A stretch of 64,000 nucleotides of DNA from Mycobacterium basiliense (lineage in GTDB: Bacteria > Actinomycetota > Actinomycetes > Mycobacteriales > Mycobacteriaceae), in NCBI RefSeq assembly GCF_900292015.1, contig NZ_LR130759.1:372001-436000 (forward strand). The letters are read 5' to 3'. A program made the position numbers and the translations under genes. Positions 17,255 through 26,431 of the stretch are shown one piece after another; the first letter of the stretch is position 1, and every line of letters begins with the position of its first letter. The notes beneath the pieces are model-generated. The model saw only the letters and a program-made list of their open reading frames with translations, had not been told where the DNA came from and did no database searches.

Positions 17255-18594
17255 GCGAGCACGAGGTGCCAGACCCCGAAGAGGGCGAACAAGATAACGG
17301 CTACGGGTTCCCCGCTCGGCTATGGCGGACGCTGGAAGGGCATCCGCCGCCGGGAGTGCAGCGGTTGGCTCGGTTTCGAAGCCCGCTGCGCGGCCCGTGG
17401 CTGACATCGGTGTTCGGCCTGGTGCTGTTGGTGACACTGCCGATCGTGACCCTGACTGGACTGCTGTCCTACGTGGCCTACGCGCCGCAGTTCGGTCAGG
17501 CCATTCCCGGCGATGTCGGCTGGCTGCGACTGCCCAGCTTCGCCTGGCCCACCCGCCCGTCGTGGCTTTATCGTTTGACCCAGGGCGTGCATGTGGGGCT
17601 GGGCCTGGTGATCATCCCGGTGGTGCTGGCCAAGCTTTGGTCGGTGATTCCGAAATTGTTCGTCTGGCCACCCGCTCGTTCGATCGCCCAGCTGCTTGAG
17701 CGGCTGTCGCTGTTGATGCTGGTCGGTGGGGTGTTGTTCGAGATCGTCACCGGTGTGCTCAACATCCAATATGACTACATCTTCGGGTTCAGCTTCTACA
17801 CCGGGCACTATTTCGGGGCCTGGGTGTTCATCGCCGGTTTTCTCCTGCACATCGTGGTCAAAATTCCGCATATGATCACCGGGCTGCGGTCGTTGTCGTT
17901 GCGAGAAGTGCTGCGCACCAACGTGACTGATACCCACCCAGAACCGCCCGATGCCACCGGCCTGGTGGCCGCCGACCCGGCCGAACCGACGATGAGCCGG
18001 CGCGGGTCGCTGGCTTTGGTTGGTTCCGGTGTGTTGCTGATCGCGGCACTGACCGTCGGGCAGACCCTCGGCGGGGCCACCCGCAATCTCGCTCTGCTGC
18101 TGCCCCGAGGTCGGTCGGCCCGAGCCGGCGGTGACTTCCCGGTCAACAAAACCGCCGCAACGGCCGGCATCACGCCGGACAGCGTCGGGGCGGGTTGGCG
18201 GCTGCTGCTGCGTGGCGGACCCGCGCAGGTGGATCTGGATCGCGCCGCCCTGGCCGCACTGCCGCAACATACTGCGCGGCTGCCGATCGCCTGCGTCGAA
18301 GGGTGGTCGACGGTCCAGACCTGGGGCGGGGTGCGTCTGACGGACTTGGCGCGGATGGCCGGGGTGCCGCAACCACGCTCGGCTCGGGTGGCGTCACTGC
18401 AGCGCGGTGGCGCCTTTGGCTCGGCGGTCCTGCAGGCCAACCAGGTCACCGATCCCGATGCGCTGCTGGCGTTGCGGGTTAACGGCCAGGACCTGCCCCT
18501 GGATCATGGCTACCCCGCGCGCATCATCGTTCCCGCGTTGCCGGGCGTGCACAACACCAAATGGGTGGCGTCGATCGAATTCGAGGCGCGCTGA
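17251..18594 (+). CDS. Membrane-anchored molybdopterin-domain oxidoreductase (Rv0218-like)
   Basis: A 447-residue protein with two parts. The N-terminal half has four to five hydrophobic helices: LTSVFGLVLLVTLPIVTLTG, VGLGLVIIPVVLAKLW, LLMLVGGVLFEIVTGVLN and AWVFIAGFLLHIVVKIPH. Histidines (GVHVGLG, GHYFGAW, LLHIVVK) could bind b-type haem as in cytochrome b561-like subunits. After a further helix (about residues 252-270) comes a sulfite-oxidase-type molybdopterin domain. Its RLPIACVEGWSTVQTWGGV (near residue 346) contains the cysteine that would ligate molybdenum, and HGYPARIIVPALPG is typical of the fold. It probably passes electrons between a periplasmic substrate and the membrane (inference). 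The substrate is unknown. Confidence 0.85.
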   Translation: MSEHEVPDPEEGEQDNGYGFPARLWRTLEGHPPPGVQRLARFRSPLRGPWLTSVFGLVLLVTLPIVTLTGLLSYVAYAPQFGQAIPGDVGWLRLPSFAWPTRPSWLYRLTQGVHVGLGLVIIPVVLAKLWSVIPKLFVWPPARSIAQLLERLSLLMLVGGVLFEIVTGVLNIQYDYIFGFSFYTGHYFGAWVFIAGFLLHIVVKIPHMITGLRSLSLREVLRTNVTDTHPEPPDATGLVAADPAEPTMSRRGSLALVGSGVLLIAALTVGQTLGGATRNLALLLPRGRSARAGGDFPVNKTAATAGITPDSVGAGWRLLLRGGPAQVDLDRAALAALPQHTARLPIACVEGWSTVQTWGGVRLTDLARMAGVPQPRSARVASLQRGGAFGSAVLQANQVTDPDALLALRVNGQDLPLDHGYPARIIVPALPGVHNTKWVASIEFEAR

Positions 18595-18595
18595 G

Positions 18596-19117
18596 ATGCG
18601 GAAATTCGGCAAGCGGTTGGGCGAATACTACGGAGCGCATCCGTTGCACCTGCTGACCATGTTGTCCGGCTTCGCGTTGCTGGGCTACCTGGTGGCGACC
18701 TTCACGCCGGCGGCGCTGTGGAATCCAGGGACCTGGTGGCAGTCGATTGTGGTGTGGCTCGCCGCCGCGGTCATCTGCCACGACCTGGTGCTCTTTCCCC
18801 TCTATGCGCTGGCCGACTGGATTCTGGACAGACTGGTCGGGCGTAGAACCCGTCGGTATCGCCCGGCGGTGTCGGCCCGCAATTACCTTCGGGTCCCGGT
18901 GCTGGCCGCCGGCCTCACCCTGCTCGTCTTCTTGCCGGGCATCATCGAACAGGGTGCTGCGACATATCAGGCGGCGACCGGCCAGACACAACAGCCATTC
19001 TTGGGCAGATGGCTGCTGCTGACCGCGGTGATCTTCGCCGTCAGCGCCCTCGCATACGGGGCACGACTCGTCCTGGAGCGTCGGCAGGATCCTCAGCGAA
19101 TAGGTTCTGCGCCCTAG
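18596..19117 (+). CDS. Four-helix membrane protein (Rv0219-like)
   Basis: A 173-residue integral membrane protein starting one base after the preceding stop, so certainly co-transcribed. Four hydrophobic segments are visible: LLTMLSGFALLGYLVATF, SIVVWLAAAVICHDLVLFPLYALADW, VPVLAAGLTLLVFLPGIIEQG and WLLLTAVIFAVSALAYGARLVL. ICHDLVLFPLY has a conserved-looking His-Asp pair inside a helix. The family is conserved next to the Rv0218 oxidoreductase in mycobacteria, so it may be an accessory membrane subunit. No catalytic motif is recognised. Confidence 0.85.
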   Translation: MRKFGKRLGEYYGAHPLHLLTMLSGFALLGYLVATFTPAALWNPGTWWQSIVVWLAAAVICHDLVLFPLYALADWILDRLVGRRTRRYRPAVSARNYLRVPVLAAGLTLLVFLPGIIEQGAATYQAATGQTQQPFLGRWLLLTAVIFAVSALAYGARLVLERRQDPQRIGSAP

Positions 19118-19151
19118 CGCCGGTTGGCGCAGCGGGAAACTTGGCGACAGG

Positions 19152-19181
19152 CTCAAGAAGTCTCAAGAAGTCTCAAGGCCT
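19152..19181. repeat. 10-bp direct repeat upstream of lipC
   Basis: The unit ctcaagaagt occurs twice in tandem (19152-19161 and 19162-19171), followed by a partial third copy (ctcaaggcct). It lies 30 bases before the lipC start and just after the Rv0219-like stop. Function unknown. Confidence 0.7.
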
Positions 19182-19210
19182 TGCCAATCTGAAGGAGTAC
19201 GCTCCCCCAC

Positions 19211-20410
19211 ATGACGGCGAGCGGTCCGACAATGATGTCCCGCATGAAGTGGTTGCTACGCGCCCGTCCGGCCGATTACCTGCTGGCTTTGAGTGTTGCT
19301 GGTGCATCGCTGCCGGTGGTGGGTAAGCATCTCGAGCCGCTGGGCGGAGCTACCGCGATGAGTGTCTGGGGTGCCCGGCAGGCGCCGGTATTTCTCTCCG
19401 CCAGGACGAAAGAACTGCTCACCCCCGGCCTCAACGACGTCCGCCGTCGCGACCGGGCGAGCGTGACCGCGGTATCGGCAGCGGCGCTGCGCGGCATCGT
19501 GTCGGCCGCCGACCTAGACGTTGACTGGCCGGAACCACAGCGCACGCCCCCGGTGTGGGGCGCCCTGCGGCACCGCCGTTACTTGCACCGGAGCGGCGTT
19601 CACTACGGGAACAGTCCGGCCCAATTGCTTGACGTGTGGCGCCGCAAGGAGCTGCCGGCCGAACCCGCGCCGGTGCTGTTATTCGTCCCGGGCGGCGCTT
19701 GGATCCACGGCAGTCGCACCATCCAGGGCTATTCGCTGCTGTCACGGTTGGCCGAACAAGGGTGGGTCTGCCTGGCTATTGACTATCGCGTCTCGCCGCA
19801 TCACCGTTGGCCCCGCCATATCCAGGACGTCAAGGCCGCGATCGCGTGGGCACGGGCCAACGTCGACAAATTTGGTGGCGACCGCGACTTCATCGCGGTA
19901 GCGGGATGTTCGGCCGGCGGCCACCTGTCCGCGTTGGCCGGCCTCACCGCCAACGACCCCGGCTACCAGCCCGAGCTGCCGGAAGCCGACACGTCGGTCG
20001 ATGCCGTAGTCGGCATCTACGGTCGGTACGACTGGGAGGACCGCTCCACTCCCGAACGCATCCGGTTCGTGGACTTCCTGGAGCGAGTGGTGGTCAAACG
20101 GTCGATCAGACGCCATCCGCAGGTGTTCCGCGACGCGTCACCGATCGCCCGGGTGCATACCAACGCGCCGCCATTCCTGGTGATACACGGCAGCAGTGAC
20201 AGCGTCATTCCGGTGGCCCAGGCGCGCAGCTTCGTCGAGCGACTACGCGCGGTATCGCGGTCACTGGTCGCTTACCTGGAGCTTCCGGGTGCCGGCCACG
20301 GCTTTGACCTACTGGATGGCGCTCGCACTGGGCCTGCCACGCATGCGATTTCGCTGTTTCTCAACGAGGTCTATCGCGGTCGAAGAGGAATTGCGAAAGA
20401 GGTCATCTGA
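19211..20410 (+). CDS. lipC: Esterase/lipase LipC
   Basis: An alpha/beta-hydrolase of the hormone-sensitive-lipase group (399 residues). The oxyanion-hole motif is PGGAWIHG near residue 161, in place of the usual HGGGW. The nucleophile elbow is VAGCSAGGHLSAL near residue 232. The catalytic Asp is in VIHGSSDSVIPV and the His in GAGHGFDL, so the triad is complete. The first 100 residues are an N-terminal extension with a hydrophobic stretch (YLLALSVAGASLPVV), consistent with the envelope association known for LipC. The ATG at 19211 follows GGAGTACG at a rather long distance. Next downstream is a wax ester synthase-like acyltransferase gene, so both ester making and breaking are encoded together. 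Confidence 0.93.
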   Translation: MTASGPTMMSRMKWLLRARPADYLLALSVAGASLPVVGKHLEPLGGATAMSVWGARQAPVFLSARTKELLTPGLNDVRRRDRASVTAVSAAALRGIVSAADLDVDWPEPQRTPPVWGALRHRRYLHRSGVHYGNSPAQLLDVWRRKELPAEPAPVLLFVPGGAWIHGSRTIQGYSLLSRLAEQGWVCLAIDYRVSPHHRWPRHIQDVKAAIAWARANVDKFGGDRDFIAVAGCSAGGHLSALAGLTANDPGYQPELPEADTSVDAVVGIYGRYDWEDRSTPERIRFVDFLERVVVKRSIRRHPQVFRDASPIARVHTNAPPFLVIHGSSDSVIPVAQARSFVERLRAVSRSLVAYLELPGAGHGFDLLDGARTGPATHAISLFLNEVYRGRRGIAKEVI

Positions 20411-20452
20411 GGGTCGGCCGACTGATGGTCGGGCTATGACTAGGGGGCTGGG

Positions 20453-21862
20453 GTGAAACGGCTCAGTGGCTGGGACGCCGTACTGCTATACAGCGAGACG
20501 CCCAATGTGCACATGCACACGCTCAAGGTTGCCGTGATCGAACTCGACCCCGCCCGGCGCCCATTCGGTGTCGAGGCGTTCCGTGACGTGATCGGCGAAC
20601 GCCTGGGCAAGCTTGAGCCGCTGGGCTATCAGCTGGTCGATATCCCGTGGAAGTTCCACCACCCGATGTGGCGTGAGCACTGCGCGGTCGATCTCGATTA
20701 CCACATCCGGCCCTGGCAGCTCGGCGCCCCAGGCGGCCGGCGCGAATTGGATGACGCAATCGGTCACATTGCCAGCACACCGCTGGATCGTCGGTATCCG
20801 TTGTGGGAGATGTATTTCGTCGAGGGGCTTGCCAACCGCCGAGTGGCGGTGGTTGCCAAAATCCATCACGCGCTTGCCGACGGCGTGGCCTCGGCAAACC
20901 TGATGGCGCGCGGGATGGGCCTGCTGCCCGGACCCGAAGGTAACCCCTATGTCTCCGATCCGGCTCCCACCAAGCGGGAGTTGATTAGCTCCGCGATGGT
21001 GGACCATCTGCGCCATCTTGGACGGATTCCGGCGACGATGCGTTATACCGCGCAGGGTCTGGCCCGGGTGCGGCGCAGCTCACGGAAGCTATCTCCGGAG
21101 CTGACTCGGCCGTTCACCCCGCCCCCAACCTTTATGAACCACCTGCTCACCCCGGAGCGCAGGTTTGCGACCGCAACGTTGGCCCTCGCCGATGTGAAGG
21201 TGACCGGAAAGAAGCTCGGGGTGACGATCAATGACATGGTGCTGGCCATGTCCAGCGGAGCCCTGCGCAACCTGCTGTTGCGCTACGACGGCAAGGCCGA
21301 GCCGTTGCTGGCTTCGGTCCCGGTGAGTTACGACTTTTCGCCGGAGCGGATATCCGGCAACCACTTCAGCGGGATGTTGGTGGCGCTGCCGGTCGACTGC
21401 GACGACCCGCTGGAAAGGGTTCAGGCGACACACGAAAACGCGGTGTCAGCAAAAGAGAGCCACCAGCTGCTGGGGCCGGAACTGGTCAGCCGTTGGGCGG
21501 CGTACTGGCCACCGGCGGGCACCGAAGCCGCGTTTCGGTGGATGTCTTCCCGCGACGGGCAGAACAAGGTCCTTAACTTGAATATCTCGAACGTCCCGGG
21601 CCCACGAGAACGCGGCCGAGTGGGCGGTGCGCTGGTGACCGAGTTGTATTCGGTGGGACCGTTGACCGCTGGTAGCGGGCTGAACATCACCGTGTGGAGC
21701 TATGTCGATCAGCTCAACATCTCGGTACTCACAGACGGTGCCACCGTAGAGGACCCGCACGAGGTGACCGAGGCCATGATCGCTGACTTTATCGAAATAC
21801 GCAGGGCCGCAGGGATTTCTGAAGAACTGACGGTCGTCGAGGACGCGATGGCGCAAGCTTGA
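20453..21862 (+). CDS. Wax ester synthase/diacylglycerol acyltransferase (Rv0221-like)
   Basis: A 469-residue protein, the same length I recall for Rv0221. The WS/DGAT active-site motif HHALADG is at about residues 138-144, in KIHHALADGVASANLM. The N-terminus MKRLSGWDAVLLYSETPNVHMHTLKV and the C-terminal NISNVPGPRERGRVGGALVTELYSVGP are typical of the family. Such enzymes esterify diacylglycerol or fatty alcohol with acyl-CoA to form storage triacylglycerol or wax. It starts with GTG at 20453 behind AGGGGGC, 42 bp after lipC. Confidence 0.93.
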   Translation: MKRLSGWDAVLLYSETPNVHMHTLKVAVIELDPARRPFGVEAFRDVIGERLGKLEPLGYQLVDIPWKFHHPMWREHCAVDLDYHIRPWQLGAPGGRRELDDAIGHIASTPLDRRYPLWEMYFVEGLANRRVAVVAKIHHALADGVASANLMARGMGLLPGPEGNPYVSDPAPTKRELISSAMVDHLRHLGRIPATMRYTAQGLARVRRSSRKLSPELTRPFTPPPTFMNHLLTPERRFATATLALADVKVTGKKLGVTINDMVLAMSSGALRNLLLRYDGKAEPLLASVPVSYDFSPERISGNHFSGMLVALPVDCDDPLERVQATHENAVSAKESHQLLGPELVSRWAAYWPPAGTEAAFRWMSSRDGQNKVLNLNISNVPGPRERGRVGGALVTELYSVGPLTAGSGLNITVWSYVDQLNISVLTDGATVEDPHEVTEAMIADFIEIRRAAGISEELTVVEDAMAQA

Positions 21863-21902
21863 GCTAGGGCATCATCCACATCGGAAGGAGCTGTGACGCA
21901 CT

Positions 21903-22685
21903 GTGAGCCAAGAATCCGGCGACGCCGAACCCGCAGTTCTGGTCGAACAACGCGATCGGATCCTAATCATCACGATCAACCGGCCGAAGGCCAAGAACGC
22001 GGTCAACGCCGCGGTCAGCCGGGGTCTGGCCGATGCGATGGATCGGCTCGACGACGACGCCGGGCTGTCGGTGGGGATCCTGGCCGGCGCGGGCGGTTCC
22101 TTTTGCGCGGGCATGGATCTCAAGGCGTTCGCCCGCGGCGAGAACGTTGTCGTCCAGGGCCGGGGGCTGGGCTTCACCGAACGGCCGCCCGCCAAACCAC
22201 TCATCGCGGCGGTGGAGGGATACGCGTTGGCCGGTGGTACGGAGCTGGCGTTGGCCACCGACATGATTGTGGCGGCTAGTGACTCGGCGTTCGGAATCCC
22301 CGAGGTCAAACGTGGTTTGGTGGCCGGCGGCGGGGGACTGTTGCGCCTTCCTGAGCGCATCCCCTATGCGATCGCCATGGAGCTGGCCCTGACTGGAGAC
22401 AGCCTGCCCGCCGCACGCGCCCACGAGCTCGGGTTGGTCAATGTCTTGGCCGACCCCGGGGCCGCCCTAGAGGCTGCGGTCGCTTTGGCTGAAAAGATCA
22501 CCGCCAATGGGCCGCTGGCGGTGGCGGCCACCAAACGGATCATTACCGAATCCCGTGGTTGGAGCCTGGACGCCCGGTTCGCCGAACAAATGAAGATCTT
22601 GGCGCCGGTCTTCATGTCCAACGACGCCAAGGAGGGCGCGATCGCGTTCGCCGAGAAGCGTCCGCCCCGCTGGACCGGTACCTAG
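21903..22685 (+). CDS. echA1: Enoyl-CoA hydratase EchA1
   Basis: A 260-residue crotonase-family enzyme hydrating 2-enoyl-CoA in beta-oxidation. It has INRPKAKNAVN, the oxyanion-hole segment SFCAGMDLKAFARGE, and both catalytic glutamates (AGGTELALATD and FGIPEVKRGL). GTG 21903 is the likely start, with GGAAGGAG upstream. It follows the WS/DGAT gene by 40 bp on the same strand, matching Rv0222. Confidence 0.93.
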   Translation: MSQESGDAEPAVLVEQRDRILIITINRPKAKNAVNAAVSRGLADAMDRLDDDAGLSVGILAGAGGSFCAGMDLKAFARGENVVVQGRGLGFTERPPAKPLIAAVEGYALAGGTELALATDMIVAASDSAFGIPEVKRGLVAGGGGLLRLPERIPYAIAMELALTGDSLPAARAHELGLVNVLADPGAALEAAVALAEKITANGPLAVAATKRIITESRGWSLDARFAEQMKILAPVFMSNDAKEGAIAFAEKRPPRWTGT

Positions 22686-22881
22686 CCGGTTCAGGTTGGC
22701 TACGGCGTTGGTCCGCAACATTTTTCGCGATCGTTGCGTCAGTCATCTGGTCGCTTGCCGGCGCAACTCGGCAAGCGGGGCAGGCCGTGGGGTGATGGAG
22801 CTATCCGGGCGGCTCGCCACCGCCGAGATAAGTTACACTAAGAGCTAGTTTTGTAAAGGCGGGCATCCGGAAGGGTTGCGG

Positions 22882-24387
22882 ATGAGCATTGCGTTGCTCC
22901 TCGAGATGGCTGCGTCGAGCAACCCTGACCGCGTGGCTTTGGTGTCCCATGACGTGTCGGGTGACGCGCGGCTGACGACGCAACAACTCAGTGATCTGGC
23001 CGACGGGGGCGCCGGGGTCATTGCGGCATCGGCCGCTGAGCATGTGGTGTACGTTGGCGCCGGGGGCGCGATGCTGCCGCTGCTGGTCTTCGCTGCGGCG
23101 CGCGCCGGACTACCGTTCACGCCGATCAACTACCGGCTATCCGCGGCGAGTGTCCAGGCCCTGATCGGGCGGTTGCCGCGGCCCGTGGTCATCGTCGACG
23201 ACCGCTACCGGGACCTGCTCGCGGGTTGGTCGGCGCAGCTGCTGGACTCCGGCGAATTTCTCCGTGCCGCGCGTAGCGTCGAGCCGGCAGCTGAGTTCCC
23301 CGACCCGGATTCGGTGGCGATCGTGTTGTTCACCTCGGGTACCACGTCGCAGCCCAAGGCCGTCGAACTCACCCACAACAACCTGACCAGCTACATCACC
23401 GGGACGGTCGAATTCGAGTCGGCCGCACCGACCGATGCCGCGCTGATCTGTGTGCCGCCCTACCATGTCGCCGGTATCGGTGCCGCGCTGTCTAATCTGT
23501 ATGCCGGTCGAAAGATGGTTTACCTGACCAACTTTGATCCCGCGGAATGGGTTCGGCTGGTTAATGCCGAGCAGGTCACCACCGCGACCGTGGTGCCGAC
23601 GATGCTGGATCGCATCGTCACCGTGCTAGAGACCGGCGAGCACAAGCTGCCCTCGCTGCGCAACCTGGCCTACGGCGGTTCTAGGGTGGGCCTGCCGCTG
23701 GTCCGCCGGGCGCTGGAACTGTTGCCGGACGTAGGTTTCGTCAACGCCTACGGCCTGACCGAAACCAGCTCGACTATCGCGGTGCTGACCCCCGACGATC
23801 ACCGGGCGGCGCAGTGCGCCTCGGACGCCACCGTCGCCCGGCGGTTGGCGTCGGTAGGACGTCCGGTGCCGGGCATCGAGCTGCAGATCCGCGGTCCCGA
23901 CGATGCCGTGTTGGGGCCCGGTGAAACCGGTGAGCTGTTTGTCCGCGGCGAGCAGGTATCCGGGCGCTACACCGGGATCGGTTCGGTCCTCGATGAAGCC
24001 GGCTGGTTCGCGACGAAGGACATCGGCATGCTCGATGAAGACGGCTATCTGTTCATTGGTGGACGCAGTGACGACACCATCATTCGCGGCGGCGAGAACA
24101 TCGCGCCGGCGGAGCTGGAGGAGGTGCTGATCGAGCACCCGCAGGTGCGCGATGTCGCCGTGGTTGGTGTGGAGGACCCGCATTGGGGGCAGGCCATTGT
24201 CGCCGTGGTGGTGCCCGAGCGCGGGATTGATCCTGATCCGGCGGAATTGCGCGACTACGTGCGAAAGAGTTTGCGCGGGTCGCGCACCCCCGACCGGGTA
24301 GTGTTTCGCGACGAGCTGCCAACGACCGCCACCGGCAAGGTACTTCGCCGGGAGATCATCGAAGAACTAGCAGGAACGAAATCATGA
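22882..24387 (+). CDS. Acyl-CoA synthetase (FadD-type, ANL superfamily)
   Basis: A 501-residue adenylate-forming enzyme from ATG 22882. The AMP-binding loop is LFTSGTTSQPKAVELTH near residue 148. The A5 motif is NAYGLTETSS, and the hinge motif is GYLFIGGRSDDTIIRGGENIAPAE. The catalytic lysine is in TTATGKVLRRE. A -10-like TACACT (22834-22839) lies upstream inside an imperfect inverted repeat (TTACA/TGTAA arms). The gene ends overlapping the start of a 98-residue partner (ATGA). I do not recall a fadD between echA1 and Rv0223c in M. tuberculosis, so this is an added unit; substrate unknown. Confidence 0.88.
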   Translation: MSIALLLEMAASSNPDRVALVSHDVSGDARLTTQQLSDLADGGAGVIAASAAEHVVYVGAGGAMLPLLVFAAARAGLPFTPINYRLSAASVQALIGRLPRPVVIVDDRYRDLLAGWSAQLLDSGEFLRAARSVEPAAEFPDPDSVAIVLFTSGTTSQPKAVELTHNNLTSYITGTVEFESAAPTDAALICVPPYHVAGIGAALSNLYAGRKMVYLTNFDPAEWVRLVNAEQVTTATVVPTMLDRIVTVLETGEHKLPSLRNLAYGGSRVGLPLVRRALELLPDVGFVNAYGLTETSSTIAVLTPDDHRAAQCASDATVARRLASVGRPVPGIELQIRGPDDAVLGPGETGELFVRGEQVSGRYTGIGSVLDEAGWFATKDIGMLDEDGYLFIGGRSDDTIIRGGENIAPAELEEVLIEHPQVRDVAVVGVEDPHWGQAIVAVVVPERGIDPDPAELRDYVRKSLRGSRTPDRVVFRDELPTTATGKVLRREIIEELAGTKS

Positions 24388-24680
24388 TCAAAAACGGAAC
24401 CCGTCTCGCCAGCCAGGTATGCGACACCCAGGTGATCGTCGTCAGAACGGCCGACAGCCTCGATGACCTGCGATGCGGGGGTGCATCGATGGTGGCGATC
24501 GGTGCCGAACGGTCGGGGCAGCTCGACCCGGACTTTGCCGACGGCTCGGTGATGGGCAAGCGCTATGTCGACGACAACGGCGCCGAACTGCTGGTCACCA
24601 AACCCGGTGCTGGGTCATTGAGTATCGGTGCCACCAAGCTGCAACTCAAAGAGGTCAAGCCGCTACCGGCTAGCGACTGA
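24384..24680 (+). CDS. Small conserved hypothetical protein coupled to FadD
   Basis: A 98-residue protein whose ATG overlaps the fadD stop, so it is translationally coupled. It begins MIKNGTRLASQVCDTQVIVV and contains RCGGASMVAIG, MGKRYVDDNGAELLVTKPG and a C-terminal KEVKPLPASD. Two cysteines (in SQVCDTQ and LRCGGAS) lie 18 residues apart with no CxxC pair. Related small proteins next to acyl-CoA synthetase genes in actinobacteria are in my memory, but no function is known to me. It has no membrane segment or signal peptide. The coupling suggests a stable partner or modulator of the synthetase. Confidence 0.75.
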   Translation: MIKNGTRLASQVCDTQVIVVRTADSLDDLRCGGASMVAIGAERSGQLDPDFADGSVMGKRYVDDNGAELLVTKPGAGSLSIGATKLQLKEVKPLPASD

Positions 24681-24682
24681 GT

Positions 24683-25300
24683 TCACTGCACGACTTTGTT
24701 TCGCGCGACGAACTCCCTTGCCTTGACCAAGAATTCGAGCTGATCACCGACTTCGCGCAACGGTTCGACGCTGCGTGTCGACCGGCACAAGATGATGGCG
24801 CCTTCTAGCGCGGCGACGGACGTCACCGCCAGCGAGGCTGCGGCCGACTCGGCAAAACCGTCGGTGACGAATGCCCGCGTCAACGCCGCACACCAGCGAT
24901 TCAGAATGGCGCCGGCCTCGGCGGCTAGTTCGAGTTCGTCGTCGGCGGGGCTGATCGCGGCTGCCACCACCGGGCAACCGGCGGTGAAGCCGCCCTCGGT
25001 GAGCAAATGTTCCCAGAAATTGACGAACTCGCGCAGCAGCACTCGAGCACCCTTGCCGGCGGCCTTGTCAATCACGGCAGTGATGGAGTCGCCCGCGTAA
25101 CGCAGCGCCTCGATCAGAATCTGATTGCGCCCGTCGGGAAAGTGGTAGTACACCGAGCCGCGCGGGGCACCGCTGCGCGCCAGCACCGAGTCAATGGTCA
25201 CCCCCGCGGCGCCTCGTTCACGCATCACTTGGGCAGCGCTGATCAGCATCTTGTTGCGGGTGCCGCCGCGCTTTGCGGGGGTGCTGCCGGGCGGGGTCAT
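24683..25300 (-). CDS. TetR-family transcriptional regulator
   Basis: A 205-residue repressor from ATG 25300 (MTPPGSTPAKRGGTRNK). The helix-turn-helix is KMLISAAQVMRERGAAGVTI followed by DSVLARSGAPRGSVYYHF (about residues 14-53). The C-terminal domain is helical with FTAGCPVVAAAISP, typical of one TetR subfamily sensing small hydrophobic ligands. It is divergent from a crotonase gene and convergent with the FadD unit. Two inverted repeats in the divergent spacer are candidate operators. Control of the adjacent crotonase, and perhaps of fadD, by an acyl-CoA ligand is inferred. Confidence 0.88.
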   Translation of the reverse strand: MTPPGSTPAKRGGTRNKMLISAAQVMRERGAAGVTIDSVLARSGAPRGSVYYHFPDGRNQILIEALRYAGDSITAVIDKAAGKGARVLLREFVNFWEHLLTEGGFTAGCPVVAAAISPADDELELAAEAGAILNRWCAALTRAFVTDGFAESAAASLAVTSVAALEGAIILCRSTRSVEPLREVGDQLEFLVKAREFVARNKVVQ

Positions 25301-25558
25301 GCGGCGGGCACGTGCCCGTGTGCGTGCCGGGCGACCGGCAAATGCAGGTTGCGTGGGCGCAACCGCGCTGGCCGGAACCGCAGTTCTCGGGTGAATCGAT
25401 AGCCGGCAATGTTGAGTTCGACGATCCACATGACTACTCCCGGCAGGTGTGGTTTTTCATGCGCCGGGGCCCCCGGCCCATTGATTATGCAAGTCAGCAT
25501 ATTCCTAGGCTGAACACCGGCGCAAGAGTTGGCGGCCCGCCCATAGCACCCCAATTTT

Positions 25559-25597
25559 CTATGTTCTATTGCATAGTAAATATTTCTGCGATTTACT
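25559..25597. promoter_or_regulatory. Two overlapping-zone inverted repeats, candidate TetR operators
   Basis: In an AT-rich spacer between the divergent TetR and crotonase genes, CTATG (25559-25563) and CATAG (25572-25576) flank an 8-base gap. AGTAAAT (25575-25581) and ATTTACT (25591-25597) are perfect 7-base arms around a 9-base gap. The second ends 6 bases before the crotonase ATG. This spacer (25301-25603) contains no gene. Confidence 0.55.
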
Positions 25598-25603
25598 GAG
25601 CCG

Positions 25604-26425
25604 ATGACCACCGTTTCGCATGTTCCGCAATCCGCCCTGCCTGAGCTATCGACCGTGACCCTCGAGCGGGACGGGCACGTCCTGCTGATCGGCCTGAACC
25701 GACCGCAAAAACGCAACTCGTTCGATCGGACGATGTTCGCCGATCTGTCCCGTGCCTACGCGCTGCTGGAATCCGACAGCTCGGTGCGCGCCGGGGTGCT
25801 GTTCGCCCATGGCGACCACTTCACCGGCGGTCTGGATCTCGTGGACGTCGGCCCGAGCATCGCGGCCGGGCAGACGCCGTTCCCGGATGACGGCCGCGAC
25901 CCATGGCGACTGGACGGCCAGTGGACCACCCCCTTGGTCGCCGTGGCCCACGGTTGGTGCATGACGCTGGGCATCGAATTGTTGCTGGCCGCCGATATTC
26001 GCATCGCGGCGGCGGGAACCCGCTTCAGTCAGCTGGAAGTGCAGCGCGGGATCTACCCCTTCGGCGGGGCGACGATCCGGCTGCCTCGGGAAGCCGGGTG
26101 GGGTAACGCCATGCGGTGGCTGCTCACCGGCGACGAGTTCGACGCGGTCGAGGCCCACCGCGTGGGGCTGGTGCAGGAAGTGGCCGACGATGCGCCGGCG
26201 GCGTTGGCCCGGGCCCGCGAAATTGCGCACACCATCGCCGACCGCGCCGCACCGCTAGGAGTGCAGGCCACCCTGGCCTCGGCGCACCTGGCGCGTCAAG
26301 AAGGCGAGGATGCCGCGATCAAGCGGCTGATTCCCGACATGAGGGCGTTGTTCACCAGTGAGGATGCCGCCGAGGGGGTGCAATCGTTCATCGAACGGCG
26401 GCAAGCCCGGTTCGTGGGCCGCTAA
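25604..26425 (+). CDS. Enoyl-CoA hydratase/isomerase family protein
   Basis: A 273-residue crotonase. LIGLNRPQKRNSFD, the oxyanion-hole segment HFTGGLDLVDVG, and both glutamates in hydratase positions (MTLGIELLLAAD and SQLEVQRGIYPFGG) are visible. It is divergent from the TetR gene, with candidate operators just before the ATG, and convergent with the aldehyde dehydrogenase, stopping 6 bp before its stop. Likely acts in beta-oxidation of the substrate activated by the neighbouring FadD (inference). Not part of the M. tuberculosis locus as I remember it. Confidence 0.87.
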   Translation: MTTVSHVPQSALPELSTVTLERDGHVLLIGLNRPQKRNSFDRTMFADLSRAYALLESDSSVRAGVLFAHGDHFTGGLDLVDVGPSIAAGQTPFPDDGRDPWRLDGQWTTPLVAVAHGWCMTLGIELLLAADIRIAAAGTRFSQLEVQRGIYPFGGATIRLPREAGWGNAMRWLLTGDEFDAVEAHRVGLVQEVADDAPAALARAREIAHTIADRAAPLGVQATLASAHLARQEGEDAAIKRLIPDMRALFTSEDAAEGVQSFIERRQARFVGR

Positions 26426-26431
26426 CCGCCG

